Below, piece after piece: positions 48,832 through 60,400 of a stretch of DNA of 64,000 bases. Origin of the DNA: a virus; IMG/VR virus record IMGVR_UViG_3300047564_002293, positions 17,457 to 81,456 of that record; one strand, given 5' to 3'. The notes beneath the pieces are model-generated. The model worked only from the letters and a program-made list of their open reading frames with translations, made no database searches and had not been told where the DNA came from. Each line of letters begins with the position of its first letter. The stretch's first letter is position 1. A program made the position numbers and the translations under genes.

Positions 48832-49502
48832 TATTGTAACCCCTCGTAATTACCAAATTGTCTTTTAAGTTGAAATTTAAGATTTAAAATGCCTTCATAT
48901 ACTTCTGGCATTTCCGTTAGCAATCTGTCATTGTATTTATCCCACAGAACATGCAATTCCGAATGCATATTTCTGATGACTGCATTTTGAATGGAAGATT
49001 CAATCCAAAACACTATAACTTTTCTCGAACCTTTGGTGACTTCATTAACTTTATGTCTTAATCCAGTTGGATAAACAATTAATTTACCCGCTTCTGGTTT
49101 AAATTTGAGTTCTTGATTACCTACCATAATACATAATTCTCCACCTTCATATTCATCTGGAGAAGATAGAAAACAAGTAGCACTATAATCTGTTCTAGTT
49201 CCCGACATCAAATAGTGATCATTATGAAATCCATAATGCATACCTTCATCATATTTCAAAAAATAGATTGAACCAAACTTTCTTACACTGAGTAGATCAC
49301 TCAAATACATATCATCACAAAGACATTTCAAAAACAAACCAGAAGCTGCTTGGTAGTGTTCATCAACCACCATTTGCTTGTTGTTTTTGACATTCTTGGA
49401 TCTAGGTCCAGAGAACTTTCCATCTTGAAAGTTTGAAAACTCATAAAAATTCAAAAAATGACGTACTTTAGTGTCATTTAAAAAATCAAGTTCATAAATC
49501 AT
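48831..49502 (-). CDS. 2OG-Fe(II) dioxygenase, PKHD-hydroxylase type
   Basis: 223 aa. Iron triad H93-x-D95 and H150, and 2OG-binding R160 (GSRKVIVFW). Overall pattern resembles prolyl-hydroxylase/PiuC-like phage enzymes that hydroxylate proteins using O2, Fe(II) and 2-oxoglutarate. The substrate is unknown; the virion neighbours suggest a fibre protein. Confidence 0.88.
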   Translation of the reverse strand: MIYELDFLNDTKVRHFLNFYEFSNFQDGKFSGPRSKNVKNNKQMVVDEHYQAASGLFLKCLCDDMYLSDLLSVRKFGSIYFLKYDEGMHYGFHNDHYLMSGTRTDYSATCFLSSPDEYEGGELCIMVGNQELKFKPEAGKLIVYPTGLRHKVNEVTKGSRKVIVFWIESSIQNAVIRNMHSELHVLWDKYNDRLLTEMPEVYEGILNLKFQLKRQFGNYEGLQ

Positions 49503-49508
49503 ATAATT

Positions 49509-50441
49509 TTATTCAGTAGGAGGGGTTTCTGCGTCTTGGTGATATTGTTGGAATTCTGATAGTTCTTTATCAATCATAGCATCCAGAGCAACAGGATTTG
49601 TGTTTACAAATGGTACTAGATTTTGAGCAGGCAATTCATAAGTCATATCAATCTTCTTCATTGCATTGTCAAGAAGTTTTCTTGCATTTTCATAATTAAG
49701 ATCTTCAACATTTCCAATGCCTTCGAGGATAGATGGTAGACCAAGATGCTCAAGGAATCTAATCAATTTGAGTTTTGCTTGAACAACTGCTTTACTTTCA
49801 AACTGATCTGGTGTTGACAAATATTCTGGTCTTGTTTCCGAATCTGGGAAGTAAATAAAATATTCTTTTGGTCCCATAGGAAACTCCACCTTCAAGGTGT
49901 TAGTTTCCCAATCTGGATGATCACTCATATCTCTAAGATATTGGCGATACTTGAACCACATTTCCTTTTCACCTTCATTCTTGAAAGTTACATCAGGAAG
50001 AACTGCCCAATCGCTAGCAGCAAGATACTGATTACGCATGTTAAGAACATTTTGCTGATAAACAGTATTTGCTTCTTCTGCTTGCTGTTTTACTTCCTCA
50101 AGGATTCTTCTATAATCACTAATTTTTATATTTTCATACGCTCTCATACATGCAGAGAAAGCATGTCTTGCATCCTCTGGTGTTGCTTCCACGAAAGTAT
50201 ATACTCTTTCTACACTTTCTCTAATTCTATAGTCATATACTTGCTTTTTCTTTTCACAGAGAAAAGATCCATCGTTATAGTATTCAAATAAAATTATAGC
50301 ATCTTTATCAGAATGCCAAAATTCTCCAAGATCTTCGTAAAGATCATTTAGATCTTTCTCGTTAATCTTAATTGCTTTACCACCATAGTAAATAATGCTT
50401 TCGGAAAGCAATAACTGCAACAATAGAGTCTTTTCTTCCAT
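49509..50441 (-). CDS. Tail-assembly-chaperone-like protein
   Basis: 310 aa. Middle segment (RNQYLAASDWAVLPDVTF...W-KYRQYLRDM) resembles the phage tail assembly chaperone domain (RxxxLxxTDW...YRQxLRD). The N-terminal part is unlike it. Sits between the two 2OG oxygenases and just before the fibre genes. Function inferred from context. Confidence 0.65.
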   Translation of the reverse strand: MEEKTLLLQLLLSESIIYYGGKAIKINEKDLNDLYEDLGEFWHSDKDAIILFEYYNDGSFLCEKKKQVYDYRIRESVERVYTFVEATPEDARHAFSACMRAYENIKISDYRRILEEVKQQAEEANTVYQQNVLNMRNQYLAASDWAVLPDVTFKNEGEKEMWFKYRQYLRDMSDHPDWETNTLKVEFPMGPKEYFIYFPDSETRPEYLSTPDQFESKAVVQAKLKLIRFLEHLGLPSILEGIGNVEDLNYENARKLLDNAMKKIDMTYELPAQNLVPFVNTNPVALDAMIDKELSEFQQYHQDAETPPTE

Positions 50442-50450
50442 TTTTTTTGC

Positions 50451-51110
50451 TTATCCTCTAGGAACTTTGATGTACCAACCCGTCAAAACATATTTATCTT
50501 CAGAATAAACTGTTAATCCTCTATGAACATGGGTCATACCTGCTGGCCAAACAACACAGGTTCCAGCCTTTGGTTGTATTCTTGTTTTTTGATATAAGAA
50601 TTCTGTTTCGCCTTCATTTTCTGGAAGATCATTTAGGTAGATCATCCAAACCAATTCTCTTTGAGCATGATGATACGATCCTGCTTCATAATGCCAAACG
50701 TGATACCCACCGCAGGGAGGAGTTCTTTGCATTTTGATATCAGTAGATACCATAGGAACACCAGCCAATTGACCATATTGTTCAATATAATGCAAAAAAC
50801 ATGCTTGAAGGTATTGATTAACTTCAGATGATAATTGATCGTTATGATAGTTTAAAAGAATACTAGTGTCCTTTCTACCAAGATTTTTTGTGGAAAATTG
50901 CTGTTTTCCATCCATTAAAGTATCTAAAACACTAGGTCCATCACTTTGTTGATGAATAGAATTTGTAGACGCATCAGTATCAACTACTGCGTTAAAATAT
51001 TTGATTAATTTTTCACAAACAAATTTAGGAACATGATTTTCCCAAACCCCGATAAAATCCTGAAAGTCGCCTTTCATCAATTCAATAGGTTTAATAGGCA
51101 CAATTGACAT
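50451..51110 (-). CDS. 2OG-Fe(II) dioxygenase, prolyl-4-hydroxylase-like
   Basis: 219 aa. Iron ligands H140-x-E142 (HVWHYE; Glu in place of the usual Asp), distal H194 or H196 (THVHRG), and Y/K near 206. GGAGTAATTT lies before the ATG. Pairs with the enzyme at 48831; both flank the chaperone-like gene. Confidence 0.82.
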   Translation of the reverse strand: MSIVPIKPIELMKGDFQDFIGVWENHVPKFVCEKLIKYFNAVVDTDASTNSIHQQSDGPSVLDTLMDGKQQFSTKNLGRKDTSILLNYHNDQLSSEVNQYLQACFLHYIEQYGQLAGVPMVSTDIKMQRTPPCGGYHVWHYEAGSYHHAQRELVWMIYLNDLPENEGETEFLYQKTRIQPKAGTCVVWPAGMTHVHRGLTVYSEDKYVLTGWYIKVPRG

Positions 51111-51127
51111 AAATTACTCCAAAAAAA

Positions 51128-52435
51128 TTATATGGCTTTGATGAGATATTTATTCCTGTGATAAGGTTGCATCATAGGCAAAGTTTCGGCACTTGTCAAG
51201 TTCATCGAAAGTCTAGAATCAAATAATGTTCTAGAACTAGAAGACATAACAAAAGATCCTTGATTCATTTCCATTCCCGCTTGAGAAAGTGGAATAATTT
51301 TAGTTACTGTGTTATCCAAATCAGTTGCAGCATTGGCACCTGGAGAATAGGAAGCAGATTGTGCTCCAAGATTGCCACCAAATTCATCATGCCCCCATGT
51401 AGCAGAGTTTGGTCCAACAATGCTAAGTTTATGTGTATGTTTTCTTAGCGGTTGACTAACTCCTGGATTAGTAAATGTAACAGATGGAGCAGAAGTATAT
51501 CCAGCACCAGCAAAAGTGATGGTGACAGAAGTTACCGAACCACCGCTGATATTAACCGAAGCAATAGGACTAGACCCACCCGCTGGAGGATCACTAAAAA
51601 TAATGGAAGGAGCAATAGTGTATCCAGATCCTCCACTATTAACAGTAACACTGCCAACTCCTCCACCAGATAGATTAGCGGTTCCAGTAGCAACAGACGT
51701 ACCAGCTGCTCCCTGAACAACCCTATTGTATGTCACAATAGTTTGATCGTTCAACGCCTGCCATACTGGAATTTTATCATTTACTGGACCTGGACCACCA
51801 TCAGCTGTACTACCAGCAGTAGCACTATTAACTCTTCTACAATGTGTCAAAGAGTGTGTATGTGGTGGGGCTTGATAAACACCAGCTTGTTTTAGTGGTC
51901 CAAGTACCTGAGTGATATTACCACTAATATTTGCAGTAACATCAGCAATTGCCGTATCAAATCCAGAAGTTCTGTATGTTCCGATATCAAAAGTATCGTC
52001 TTGGGTTGGATTGAGCTGTCTTAAACTATCAATTACATATTGACCACCCCTAGATCCTGGTATGTTAATACTGGCAGTAGATCCTCCACCTGGAGCGGTT
52101 GATGGCGATAATCCTGGACTAGATGTTGAGTTGCCATCAACTACACCAGTTCCACATACATACCTACCTCTATAATTCGGTAGATTGAATGTTCCAACAT
52201 AATTTGGATAAGATCCAGTAACAGTACCACCATAACTGGTTCCTATTACTTGATACAATGCATAGTATTGATTTGGATTTAATGCAGATCCATCACATTC
52301 CAAATACCCAGGATATCTTGACGAAATCTGCCAATCATCACTACCACTAGACCACCCAGATGGTTTAGCTATACAAATTACTGTGCCTATTGCAGCACCA
52401 CTCTTCTGAATCTGTTGTGAGTAATACTTTGGCAT
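51128..52435 (-). CDS. Tail-collar fibre protein (1)
   Basis: 435 aa. Phage tail collar domain (PF07484) near the N-terminus (GYLECDGSALNPNQYYALYQ...GTFNLPNYRGRYVCG) and PYHRNKYLIKAI at the end. An inserted GSGYT-type repeat lies at residues about 255-325. Probable short-tail-fibre or host-range protein. Confidence 0.88.
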   Translation of the reverse strand: MPKYYSQQIQKSGAAIGTVICIAKPSGWSSGSDDWQISSRYPGYLECDGSALNPNQYYALYQVIGTSYGGTVTGSYPNYVGTFNLPNYRGRYVCGTGVVDGNSTSSPGLSPSTAPGGGSTASINIPGSRGGQYVIDSLRQLNPTQDDTFDIGTYRTSGFDTAIADVTANISGNITQVLGPLKQAGVYQAPPHTHSLTHCRRVNSATAGSTADGGPGPVNDKIPVWQALNDQTIVTYNRVVQGAAGTSVATGTANLSGGGVGSVTVNSGGSGYTIAPSIIFSDPPAGGSSPIASVNISGGSVTSVTITFAGAGYTSAPSVTFTNPGVSQPLRKHTHKLSIVGPNSATWGHDEFGGNLGAQSASYSPGANAATDLDNTVTKIIPLSQAGMEMNQGSFVMSSSSRTLFDSRLSMNLTSAETLPMMQPYHRNKYLIKAI

Positions 52436-52437
52436 GG

Positions 52438-53349
52438 TTAGTACTTGATTAGATATTCTACTAAAATGAATGGAGGTTGAAGATCGTTCATGACTTCGGT
52501 ATTATCAATTCTTAACGTAACATTGGTAACTATGTTTTCGGCACTTATATTAAAAGTTGGTATGTTGCCATTAATTGATCTACTAGGATTACCTCTTTCA
52601 ATAACATGATCATGAGCCGTATCATTTAAAGTTAGTCCAGTTGACGGAACAATACTAGTAGCGGCTTCTACACCCCAAATATCTTTTTGTGAATATCCAC
52701 CACCAGTATCAGCATCACCACTAACAATTTTACTGGTGGGATCTTCAATACTAGCAGTATTAGAGAAGTGAGCATGTGGAAGAAAAGTATCATTTGGAAC
52801 TGTGTTGCTACTAGTAGCAGAGTTAATTGTTATACTAAAATTACCACTAAATGCAACTGCTCTTCCTGGAGCAATAAAAAATCCAGTAGAACCAGCGGTA
52901 TTTCCCTGGTAACTCATTTGGGCAGTTACAGTATTTCCTGTTCCTAAATTAGAACTTAATTCCGTAGCAATACCAACTCTTCTATTTTGTGTGCCGACAG
53001 TATTGTTGTTAAAAACAGCAGAATAAGTACCACTTTGAGCACCAGCTCGAACATATTTTGACCCCAGATCAGGTAATTGGAATTGTCCTCCAGTTCCATC
53101 CTCATTTGCTTCCTGCAAGGTAATATATGGTTTTCTGTAAATACTATCAGCACCAACACCAAGAACAGCTTTTAAATCTGGATATAAATCTCCATTCACA
53201 ACACTACCATCACACCTCAGATAACCAGCTGGTATTTTACTTGTCCAACTCGAAGAAGCGGGATCTTTTCCATTTAATTCGACAGGAAATGGATAGATCG
53301 TACCAACTGCTCCACCAAATTTTCCTTTTTCGAAAGAATAGTTTCTCAT
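52438..53349 (-). CDS. Tail-collar fibre protein (2)
   Basis: 303 aa. Same domain pattern (AGYLRCDGSVVNGDLYPDLK...GQFQLPDLGSKYVRAG) and terminal FILVEYLIKY. Immediate neighbour of two paralogues. Confidence 0.88.
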   Translation of the reverse strand: MRNYSFEKGKFGGAVGTIYPFPVELNGKDPASSSWTSKIPAGYLRCDGSVVNGDLYPDLKAVLGVGADSIYRKPYITLQEANEDGTGGQFQLPDLGSKYVRAGAQSGTYSAVFNNNTVGTQNRRVGIATELSSNLGTGNTVTAQMSYQGNTAGSTGFFIAPGRAVAFSGNFSITINSATSSNTVPNDTFLPHAHFSNTASIEDPTSKIVSGDADTGGGYSQKDIWGVEAATSIVPSTGLTLNDTAHDHVIERGNPSRSINGNIPTFNISAENIVTNVTLRIDNTEVMNDLQPPFILVEYLIKY

Positions 53350-53350
53350 T

Positions 53351-54445
53351 TTAGTATGCCTTTATAATATATGTTGTTGTTACCGAAGCAGTTTCAACAT
53401 CAGCATTATAAGAAAGAACACTTTGATTATTTGCATTTGCTGGAGTTACATTTCCAGTTTGAATATCAGAAATTGTTACAGCAGTTGGAGATCTGAATCC
53501 TCCCATGTTAATACTATAGTTAATATCGGCATGACTATGCCCAGTTAACTGAGTAGTACCAGCATTCACCCCACCCCAATTATAAAAAGTTCCACTTAAA
53601 GTAGTTGGCCAATTATAAGGATCTGTTTGCAACACAGTATCATCACTACTACCCAACCAGTTTTTTGGAGCTGCATTAATACGTGGAGGACTATTTGTAT
53701 TAACTGGACCACTAGCATTGAACGAACGTTCATTACCACTTCCACCTAATGGAAAACCACCAAGCAAAGAGTTTTTATATAATGCGTTCACATTATTAGA
53801 TGTCCAATTCAATTCACATGCATATGTTGTAATAGTAGCACAGCAGTCAGCCCAACCAAAAGGTCCACAACCATTGAAAGGACCATTAACAGCACCATTT
53901 TGACAAGACTCAATTTGAGGAGAGTTTTGTTTAGATACCGAACTATATCCACCACTATGACTATGACTTGCTGTGTGCATGTCACCCAATTTTCTTTCGG
54001 CAATAATTACAGATTCAAAAATTGCTGGTGGATTCGGCGTGACATCAGAAATGACTCCACTATATCCAGCAGTAGAAGAAATATTATTATCAATAGCACC
54101 AACTAAATCAATTGTAGAAGTATAATTAGTGTTATTTGCATTTGCGCTATCATTACCAACTAAAGCGGTGAAAACTGAAGATGTTCCAGCTGGAATGTAT
54201 GCAGTATCATTTTTAAAATCTACAAGCGCCTTAGCACCAATATCTGGCAATCTAAATGTTCCCGTACCAGACCCATATGTAGTACCAATAGTAGAATAAA
54301 GTAACGGAAATTCAGTATTATTTTTGTAAGTTCCATCACAAAGTAACCATCCTTTAGGAATCTGAGTTAATGCACCAGACCAGGGGATGATAGTACCTAT
54401 TGCCATCCCCTTCATCGATTTAATTCTATTATAATTAACCGACAT
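53351..54445 (-). CDS. Tail-collar fibre protein (3)
   Basis: 364 aa. Same domain (KGWLLCDGTYKNNTEFPLLY...GTFRLPDIGAKALVDF), ending VTTTYIIKAY. GGAGAT precedes the ATG. The three genes have 1-2 bp gaps, so they are one operon. Confidence 0.88.
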   Translation of the reverse strand: MSVNYNRIKSMKGMAIGTIIPWSGALTQIPKGWLLCDGTYKNNTEFPLLYSTIGTTYGSGTGTFRLPDIGAKALVDFKNDTAYIPAGTSSVFTALVGNDSANANNTNYTSTIDLVGAIDNNISSTAGYSGVISDVTPNPPAIFESVIIAERKLGDMHTASHSHSGGYSSVSKQNSPQIESCQNGAVNGPFNGCGPFGWADCCATITTYACELNWTSNNVNALYKNSLLGGFPLGGSGNERSFNASGPVNTNSPPRINAAPKNWLGSSDDTVLQTDPYNWPTTLSGTFYNWGGVNAGTTQLTGHSHADINYSINMGGFRSPTAVTISDIQTGNVTPANANNQSVLSYNADVETASVTTTYIIKAY

Positions 54446-54446
54446 A

Positions 54447-57400
54447 TTAGATCTCCATTAACCACCAACCTTGAGCATCAGTATCAATTGCTACACCACC
54501 GCCGTCAGTTGCACCAAAGTAAATTAAACCAAATGAAGCGTTAGGTGTTTGAACCAACAATTCACCACCTGTCCAAGCAGAACCTAACCCACCAGCTGTA
54601 GAACCAGTTGCATCCCCTTGAACTTTGATTCCAGTAGGAGCTCTGAGTATTAAAGTACACTGATAAGAGAGATTTCCACCAATGTCAACGAATCTAATCA
54701 TATCACCTGTTTGAGCTGTTGAAGGTAGTTTGAGAATTAATGTAGTGTTAGTTCCAGCAGGTCTGATAATGTATCCCTGATTTACTCCTAAGGTAGGAGC
54801 GGTAGAATCAGTGTTTGATCCAGTAGCAAACCAATTCCATCTCGATCCACCGCTAGATGTTCTGTAATTTGTAATACCGAAAGCATCAATACTTGCATCT
54901 TGTTTAAATTTATATGGTTTGGCGTTGCTAACACCAAGTCCATTAATTAGTAGAGAAACATTAGCAGAAGAAGGAGTAGCGGTAGAAACTCCTGTAACTG
55001 TTAAGTATCTGCCAACTATAGTATCACCAGTTGAAGCATCAACCGTAAACTTATTAGTATTTATAGCAAGGTTTCCGAGGAAAGATGTATTGCCATTTGC
55101 AGTATCAACCTGGAATGTTGTAGTTCCAGCGCCATTTGTAATTGTTAGATACTGGGTAGAAGCAGTAGAACTTCCATTTAAAGTAATTGTATTTTCTACT
55201 GTTAATGTACCAGCAATATTAGTATTTCCATCAGCAGTTCTGATTGTAAATGTTTCTGCTGTAGATCCATTAGTTACTACTAATTTTTGTGCGGTTGAAT
55301 CAGTTGCAGAATTACCAGAAAGAGTTAGCGTATCATAAACAAGTAAAGTTCCAGTGCCATTTCCAGTGGTTCCTGTAGGATTTCCTATGATCGTGTTACC
55401 AGTGGTTGAATCAACTTCAAATACTGTTTTTGGAGATACCGTTCCACCATCAGTGATCGTCAACTTCTGAGGAGACGATGCGTTGATGGAAGTAATTATC
55501 ATAAATTCATTATCAATCTTGAGAATATCATTCGTCTTGAAAGATCCACCAAATTCTGCCAGATTAATTACAGAACCATTTACTGTGTATGCAGCGCCAC
55601 CAGAAGTACCACCGATATCAACAACATTAATTACTGGATATGTTTCGGATAACTGGAAGATTTGATCGCTTCCAGAAGTAGAAACATTTACAATATAATA
55701 ACGAAGAGCAGTAGTAGTTATTCCAGTGATAGATCCAACACTGGTAAATGTGACTCTATATCCATTCTCTAAGTTGCTACCAGCAGATGTCAAGAAGTTT
55801 GTGCTTGCATTAATGCTGCTAACTGTTTTGTTTAGTGCAGAAGCTGGGATTGGACCTGGATCAACGTAAGTTGCACCAGTTACCTTATTCAATTTGTAGA
55901 TAATAGTATCATCTAGATGAGCAGCAGCGGTAGTTCCATCAACTGCTCTACTTACCGTCATGGTAAATGGCGAAGTAGATGTTGGTGGAGTTGTAACTCT
56001 TACAATTTCCTGATCAATCAAGAGATAATCAAATTGACTGATACCAGCAGCATTCTTAACTGGTAGTGTTGTATCAGATGAAGACCAAGGAACGCCACCA
56101 GTGGTATCAATTTGAGTATACTTGAGAGTTGCGGATCCGCCTACTGTTCCACTAGTTGTTATGGTAACAGCAGATCCGCCAAGAATAGTAGATACCTGGA
56201 AACTATTAGAAGTTCTATTAATTACATAATAATCAACACCAGCAGTAACTCCAGTGAAATTAGAAATATTTGCAAATCTAATTATATCATTATTATAGAA
56301 CTTATTATCAATTACAGAGAATGTATTGCTCGTGATTGAAGTGATATTTGTAGCGCCATCAATATCATCAATATACTCATAGTAAGTAACATTGAGATTA
56401 GCAAGAGAACCAATGGTATGTGCTGCAGCAGTTGTATTGAGAGATGCTCTAGTTACGCTTACCGAAGAATTTCTAAGACCACCGATGATAGTTAAATCAC
56501 CATAATCGGTGATATTTCCATTAACGATTAGAGAGTTTCTGATAGTAGTATTACCAGCAACCGCACCCATATTGATGACAGCGGCAAAATTACCGATGTT
56601 AAGTACGTTTGCTGTTCCTGGGTTGTTGAGGAAGTTAAAGGTAGTAGCACTAGTCTTGATAGAACCACCATTAACTTCAAGATCTCCATCTAATTGTACG
56701 TTCTTATTTCTAATTGTTAGTCTGGATCCAGATGAATTATTAAATGCGCCACCAATAGTGATGTTGGATACAGCAGTTAGAGAAGAAGAAGCATTGCCAA
56801 TATTAATAGTCGATGTTGTAGCGCCAGTGTGTAGATTTAGTGTAGCAGTAGTAGCAGCAGTGCCAATCGAAAGACTTTGCGTTGTAGCAGAATTGCCAAT
56901 ATTTAAAGTTTGAGCACTAGTTGCACTATTGAATAGATTTGCAGTAGTTGCAAACCCAGCAAAATTCAAGGTTGTAGCAGTACCAGTAGTATTCAATAGA
57001 TTGAATGTTGTGGCAGTTGTGGTTAGATCGCCACCATTAACTGCTAAATCATCTTCGAAAGTTAGTGAACCAGTAAATCTTGATGTTCCAACAACAACAA
57101 AGTTGCGATCAAGTTGAGCATGAGTAGCATTAATACCTACTCTACCATTTGTTAATCCATTCGGAGTGGTAGCAACTCTTAAGGTTGAAATATTAGAAGG
57201 TGTTGCACTATCACCACCAACTAAGAAAGCATAATCCTGATTTGTCTCAGTTTTGGTAGTAGAAGATTCAGTGGAATAAGATAAAATTTTCTTACCACTA
57301 ATAAATGCATTACCAACTAGATCTAAGTTAGCTCTTGGAGTTGTCTCAGTAGAAACAAATGCAGTTTTGTAAGCAGTGTGTGCAGATCTAGCAACTGTAT

Positions 57401-60400
57401 TAATACCTAATTTATAATCACCAATGCTAGTAGTTTCTGTTCTTAGTGCTTCTGCACCAATTACACCCACTTCTTTAAATGCAGTTTGAGATCTTGCAAT
57501 ATTGATAGATGGTTGTGCTACTTGATCAACAGGATATCCATTATTTGGTGTTGGAATTGCAGTGTAAATTGGTAAATTAGCATTAGTTAAGATATTAACA
57601 TATGCGTTACCACTAGCAAATGGATCCAATACACTTGAATATACAGGCCATACACCATTAACTCCCTGTAGACTTCCAGTTGCACCAGTGATTCTAATTT
57701 GAGTTGAAGATGTAATACCAAGTGTATTGTTAGTAACACCTGTATTCCAATTCAATCTAATAACAGTTCCAGTAGAGTTTCCTTGAATTCCTAGAATTTG
57801 TGGATTTACTCCAACCGATGACTGATTATCAATAGTAATATAATCGTTCGCATATACCCAAGCGAGAGAACCAGTAAATAAGGTCTGTGCTCCCTTGAAC
57901 AATACATCACCAGATGCGAGTGGCGCTAAAGTATTGAAGTATGCGTTTGCTGGTTGATCTGCACCATATAATGAAGTTGTGTTTGGTGTTACATTAGAAA
58001 TAGCACCTCTAAATGTGTATCTCTGTGTACCGCGTGGATGCATATTCCAAACGGCAGAAGAAATAGTATTCTGATGTAGGGTGATATCTCCTGTTTTTTG
58101 ACCAGCAATATTTGTCTCTAGTCTTTGATCATAATTTCCATCAGCAAATGGTTTTCCACTTGTATCGGTATAAATTGTCAATGCATTGCTGTTCAATACA
58201 GCTCCAAGCATTGTTGGACTTTGAATAGCAACTGGGCAGAAGAATGTGCTTGTCTTGGTTCCCTCTAATCCAGATACTGTAATGATATCATTGAACGTAA
58301 CTGGAGTATCAAATGTTGTTACAAGAGTTCCAATATCTTCCGTTTCGTCAGCAGATTCAACCAAGATTGCCTGCTCTAGGAATGTCTCTTCGCCTGTAAT
58401 AGCATTGATCTTACGATTACCGATATAAAGGTCGCCATTAGAGTTTAGACCCGTGTAGAAGACGATACCAGCGTCCTCACGCTTCGCTTGAGCATAGAAG
58501 TCTTGCGTGTCCGTTAGAACGACTTCCTGACGCGCTGGGAAACCAGTAGAGTAGTTACCAGGACCGAAACCTAGGTATTCAAAGGTGTGGTTACCAGAAC
58601 GAGCAATAGATGGACGACGAAGTTCTACATAAAGTTTCTTCTCCAGTGGATATGGCGAATCTCCACAGATAGAAATTTTTCTTGCTTCAGAACCAGCAGA
58701 TGCTGATCCTGGTTGTGCTTGAATTACATTTGATCCAGTAAATGTATTGAGTTTGGTTCCAGAATCACTGATTAAATCATAAACAACTTCTTTGGTAAGA
58801 GATCCTTTAGAATCGTTAACTGTCACCAATCCATGAACATAGTTGTCGGCAGCAGATATCGTAGCTGGAGGATCTAGTAAAGTAGCAGAACCTGTGTCTA
58901 TACCCTTGTACCACTCAGGATCATTTTTATAGAATTCTGGGTAAATTTTTGATACTGGTTGCGAGAATCTAAAGTTTCTAAAGTTTTCCCCAACACCAGA
59001 TCCAGTAGGATAAGGTCTGATGTCACCACGGAGACAAGTCAAGTAATAAACACCATCTTGTTGTCCGAAAATTCTTCTGCGAATTGTATTAATATCAAAA
59101 ATATAATAAGTATTCTCAAAATCATCTACGTCTTCTACATCAGCGATAGTGTACGAAACTCCATTATCATCATTAAGTGTATCACCAGGAGTCATCGTGT
59201 AAACGTTAGCACCCTCAATAACATACAAGAAATTAGCAATATCAGATCTTCCTGAGTTTGCATCTTCTAGAAGAGTAGCAGTAACTTTTGTAGATCCAGT
59301 TCCCTGACTGAAAGTAGTGGTTACGTTATTATTGTAATCAATACTAGAATTACCAGCAAAATCTTTCAAGATCATGTAATAGTTATTTTGATATGCAAAA
59401 TAAGCATGTACATAAGCAGTTCCAGAAGAATTTCCAGACCACGTAACTTTATTTGTGTTATTTGAATTAGGAATACTACCGATAAAGTTACCCGATCCAC
59501 CTTGAGGAGCAGAAATTTTTACGGTTGTGAATAGTTTTGTCTTGTAATCATTATTATCAACACCAATATCAAATACAGTTAATTCTAGATAATTTTGATT
59601 AGAGATTTGTCTCTTTCTAGCAGACTGAATGGTGAATGAAATTTTAGAATTAGTTTCTACACGCTTAGGATTACCAGCTGGTGAAGAGTCATAAGTACTG
59701 ATGTAATTAGGATTTAAAACTAATTGTTCTGCAGTGGTTAGTCCCAACTTTTCGCCAGTTACTGGTGCTACAAAGTTAGCAACACTAGAACCAGTTGATG
59801 TTGGTTTTAGAAGAATTTTTTGAGGTAGTAGTCTTCTCTTTTCATCAGTTCTAATCTTAAGAACAAATCCATTTAAAGGATCTCTTACTGTCTTGAGATT
59901 TTTAGGAATTACATAACGTAATCTATAAACTCTATCTTCCTTAGATCTGGTATCAACCACTCTTTCATAATAGGTATCAGTTGTTGGAGCAATTCTTCCT
60001 TCAAAAATTGATTCCTTCATCTTAGGAATAATTTCATTTCCAGATACTAAAGTATTGATATACCAAGATCCATTGTTATTTGAAGCAGTGGTTCCAACCA
60101 CTGGATCAAATTTCATTGGGCTTCTCTTCTTGCTCGCAAAAGTATAGAACTTAGCAGTGCTACCTGTTTGGAACGTTACTGGAGAAGATAAAACAAGATT
60201 GCCACCACTATCTACTGTTGCAGACTCGTGAATAGTAAATCTTGTGCTACTGACATAATTTACATAATATTCTACTTTACTGGATAGGGTTGTTCCGCCA
60301 AAAGAAGAAGATAATGTTGGAAGAGCACTTCCAGAAATATCACTACCTACTCTAAAGAATACTCTCTGTAAAGTAGTATTTGGTGTTGGTTTATCGAAAA

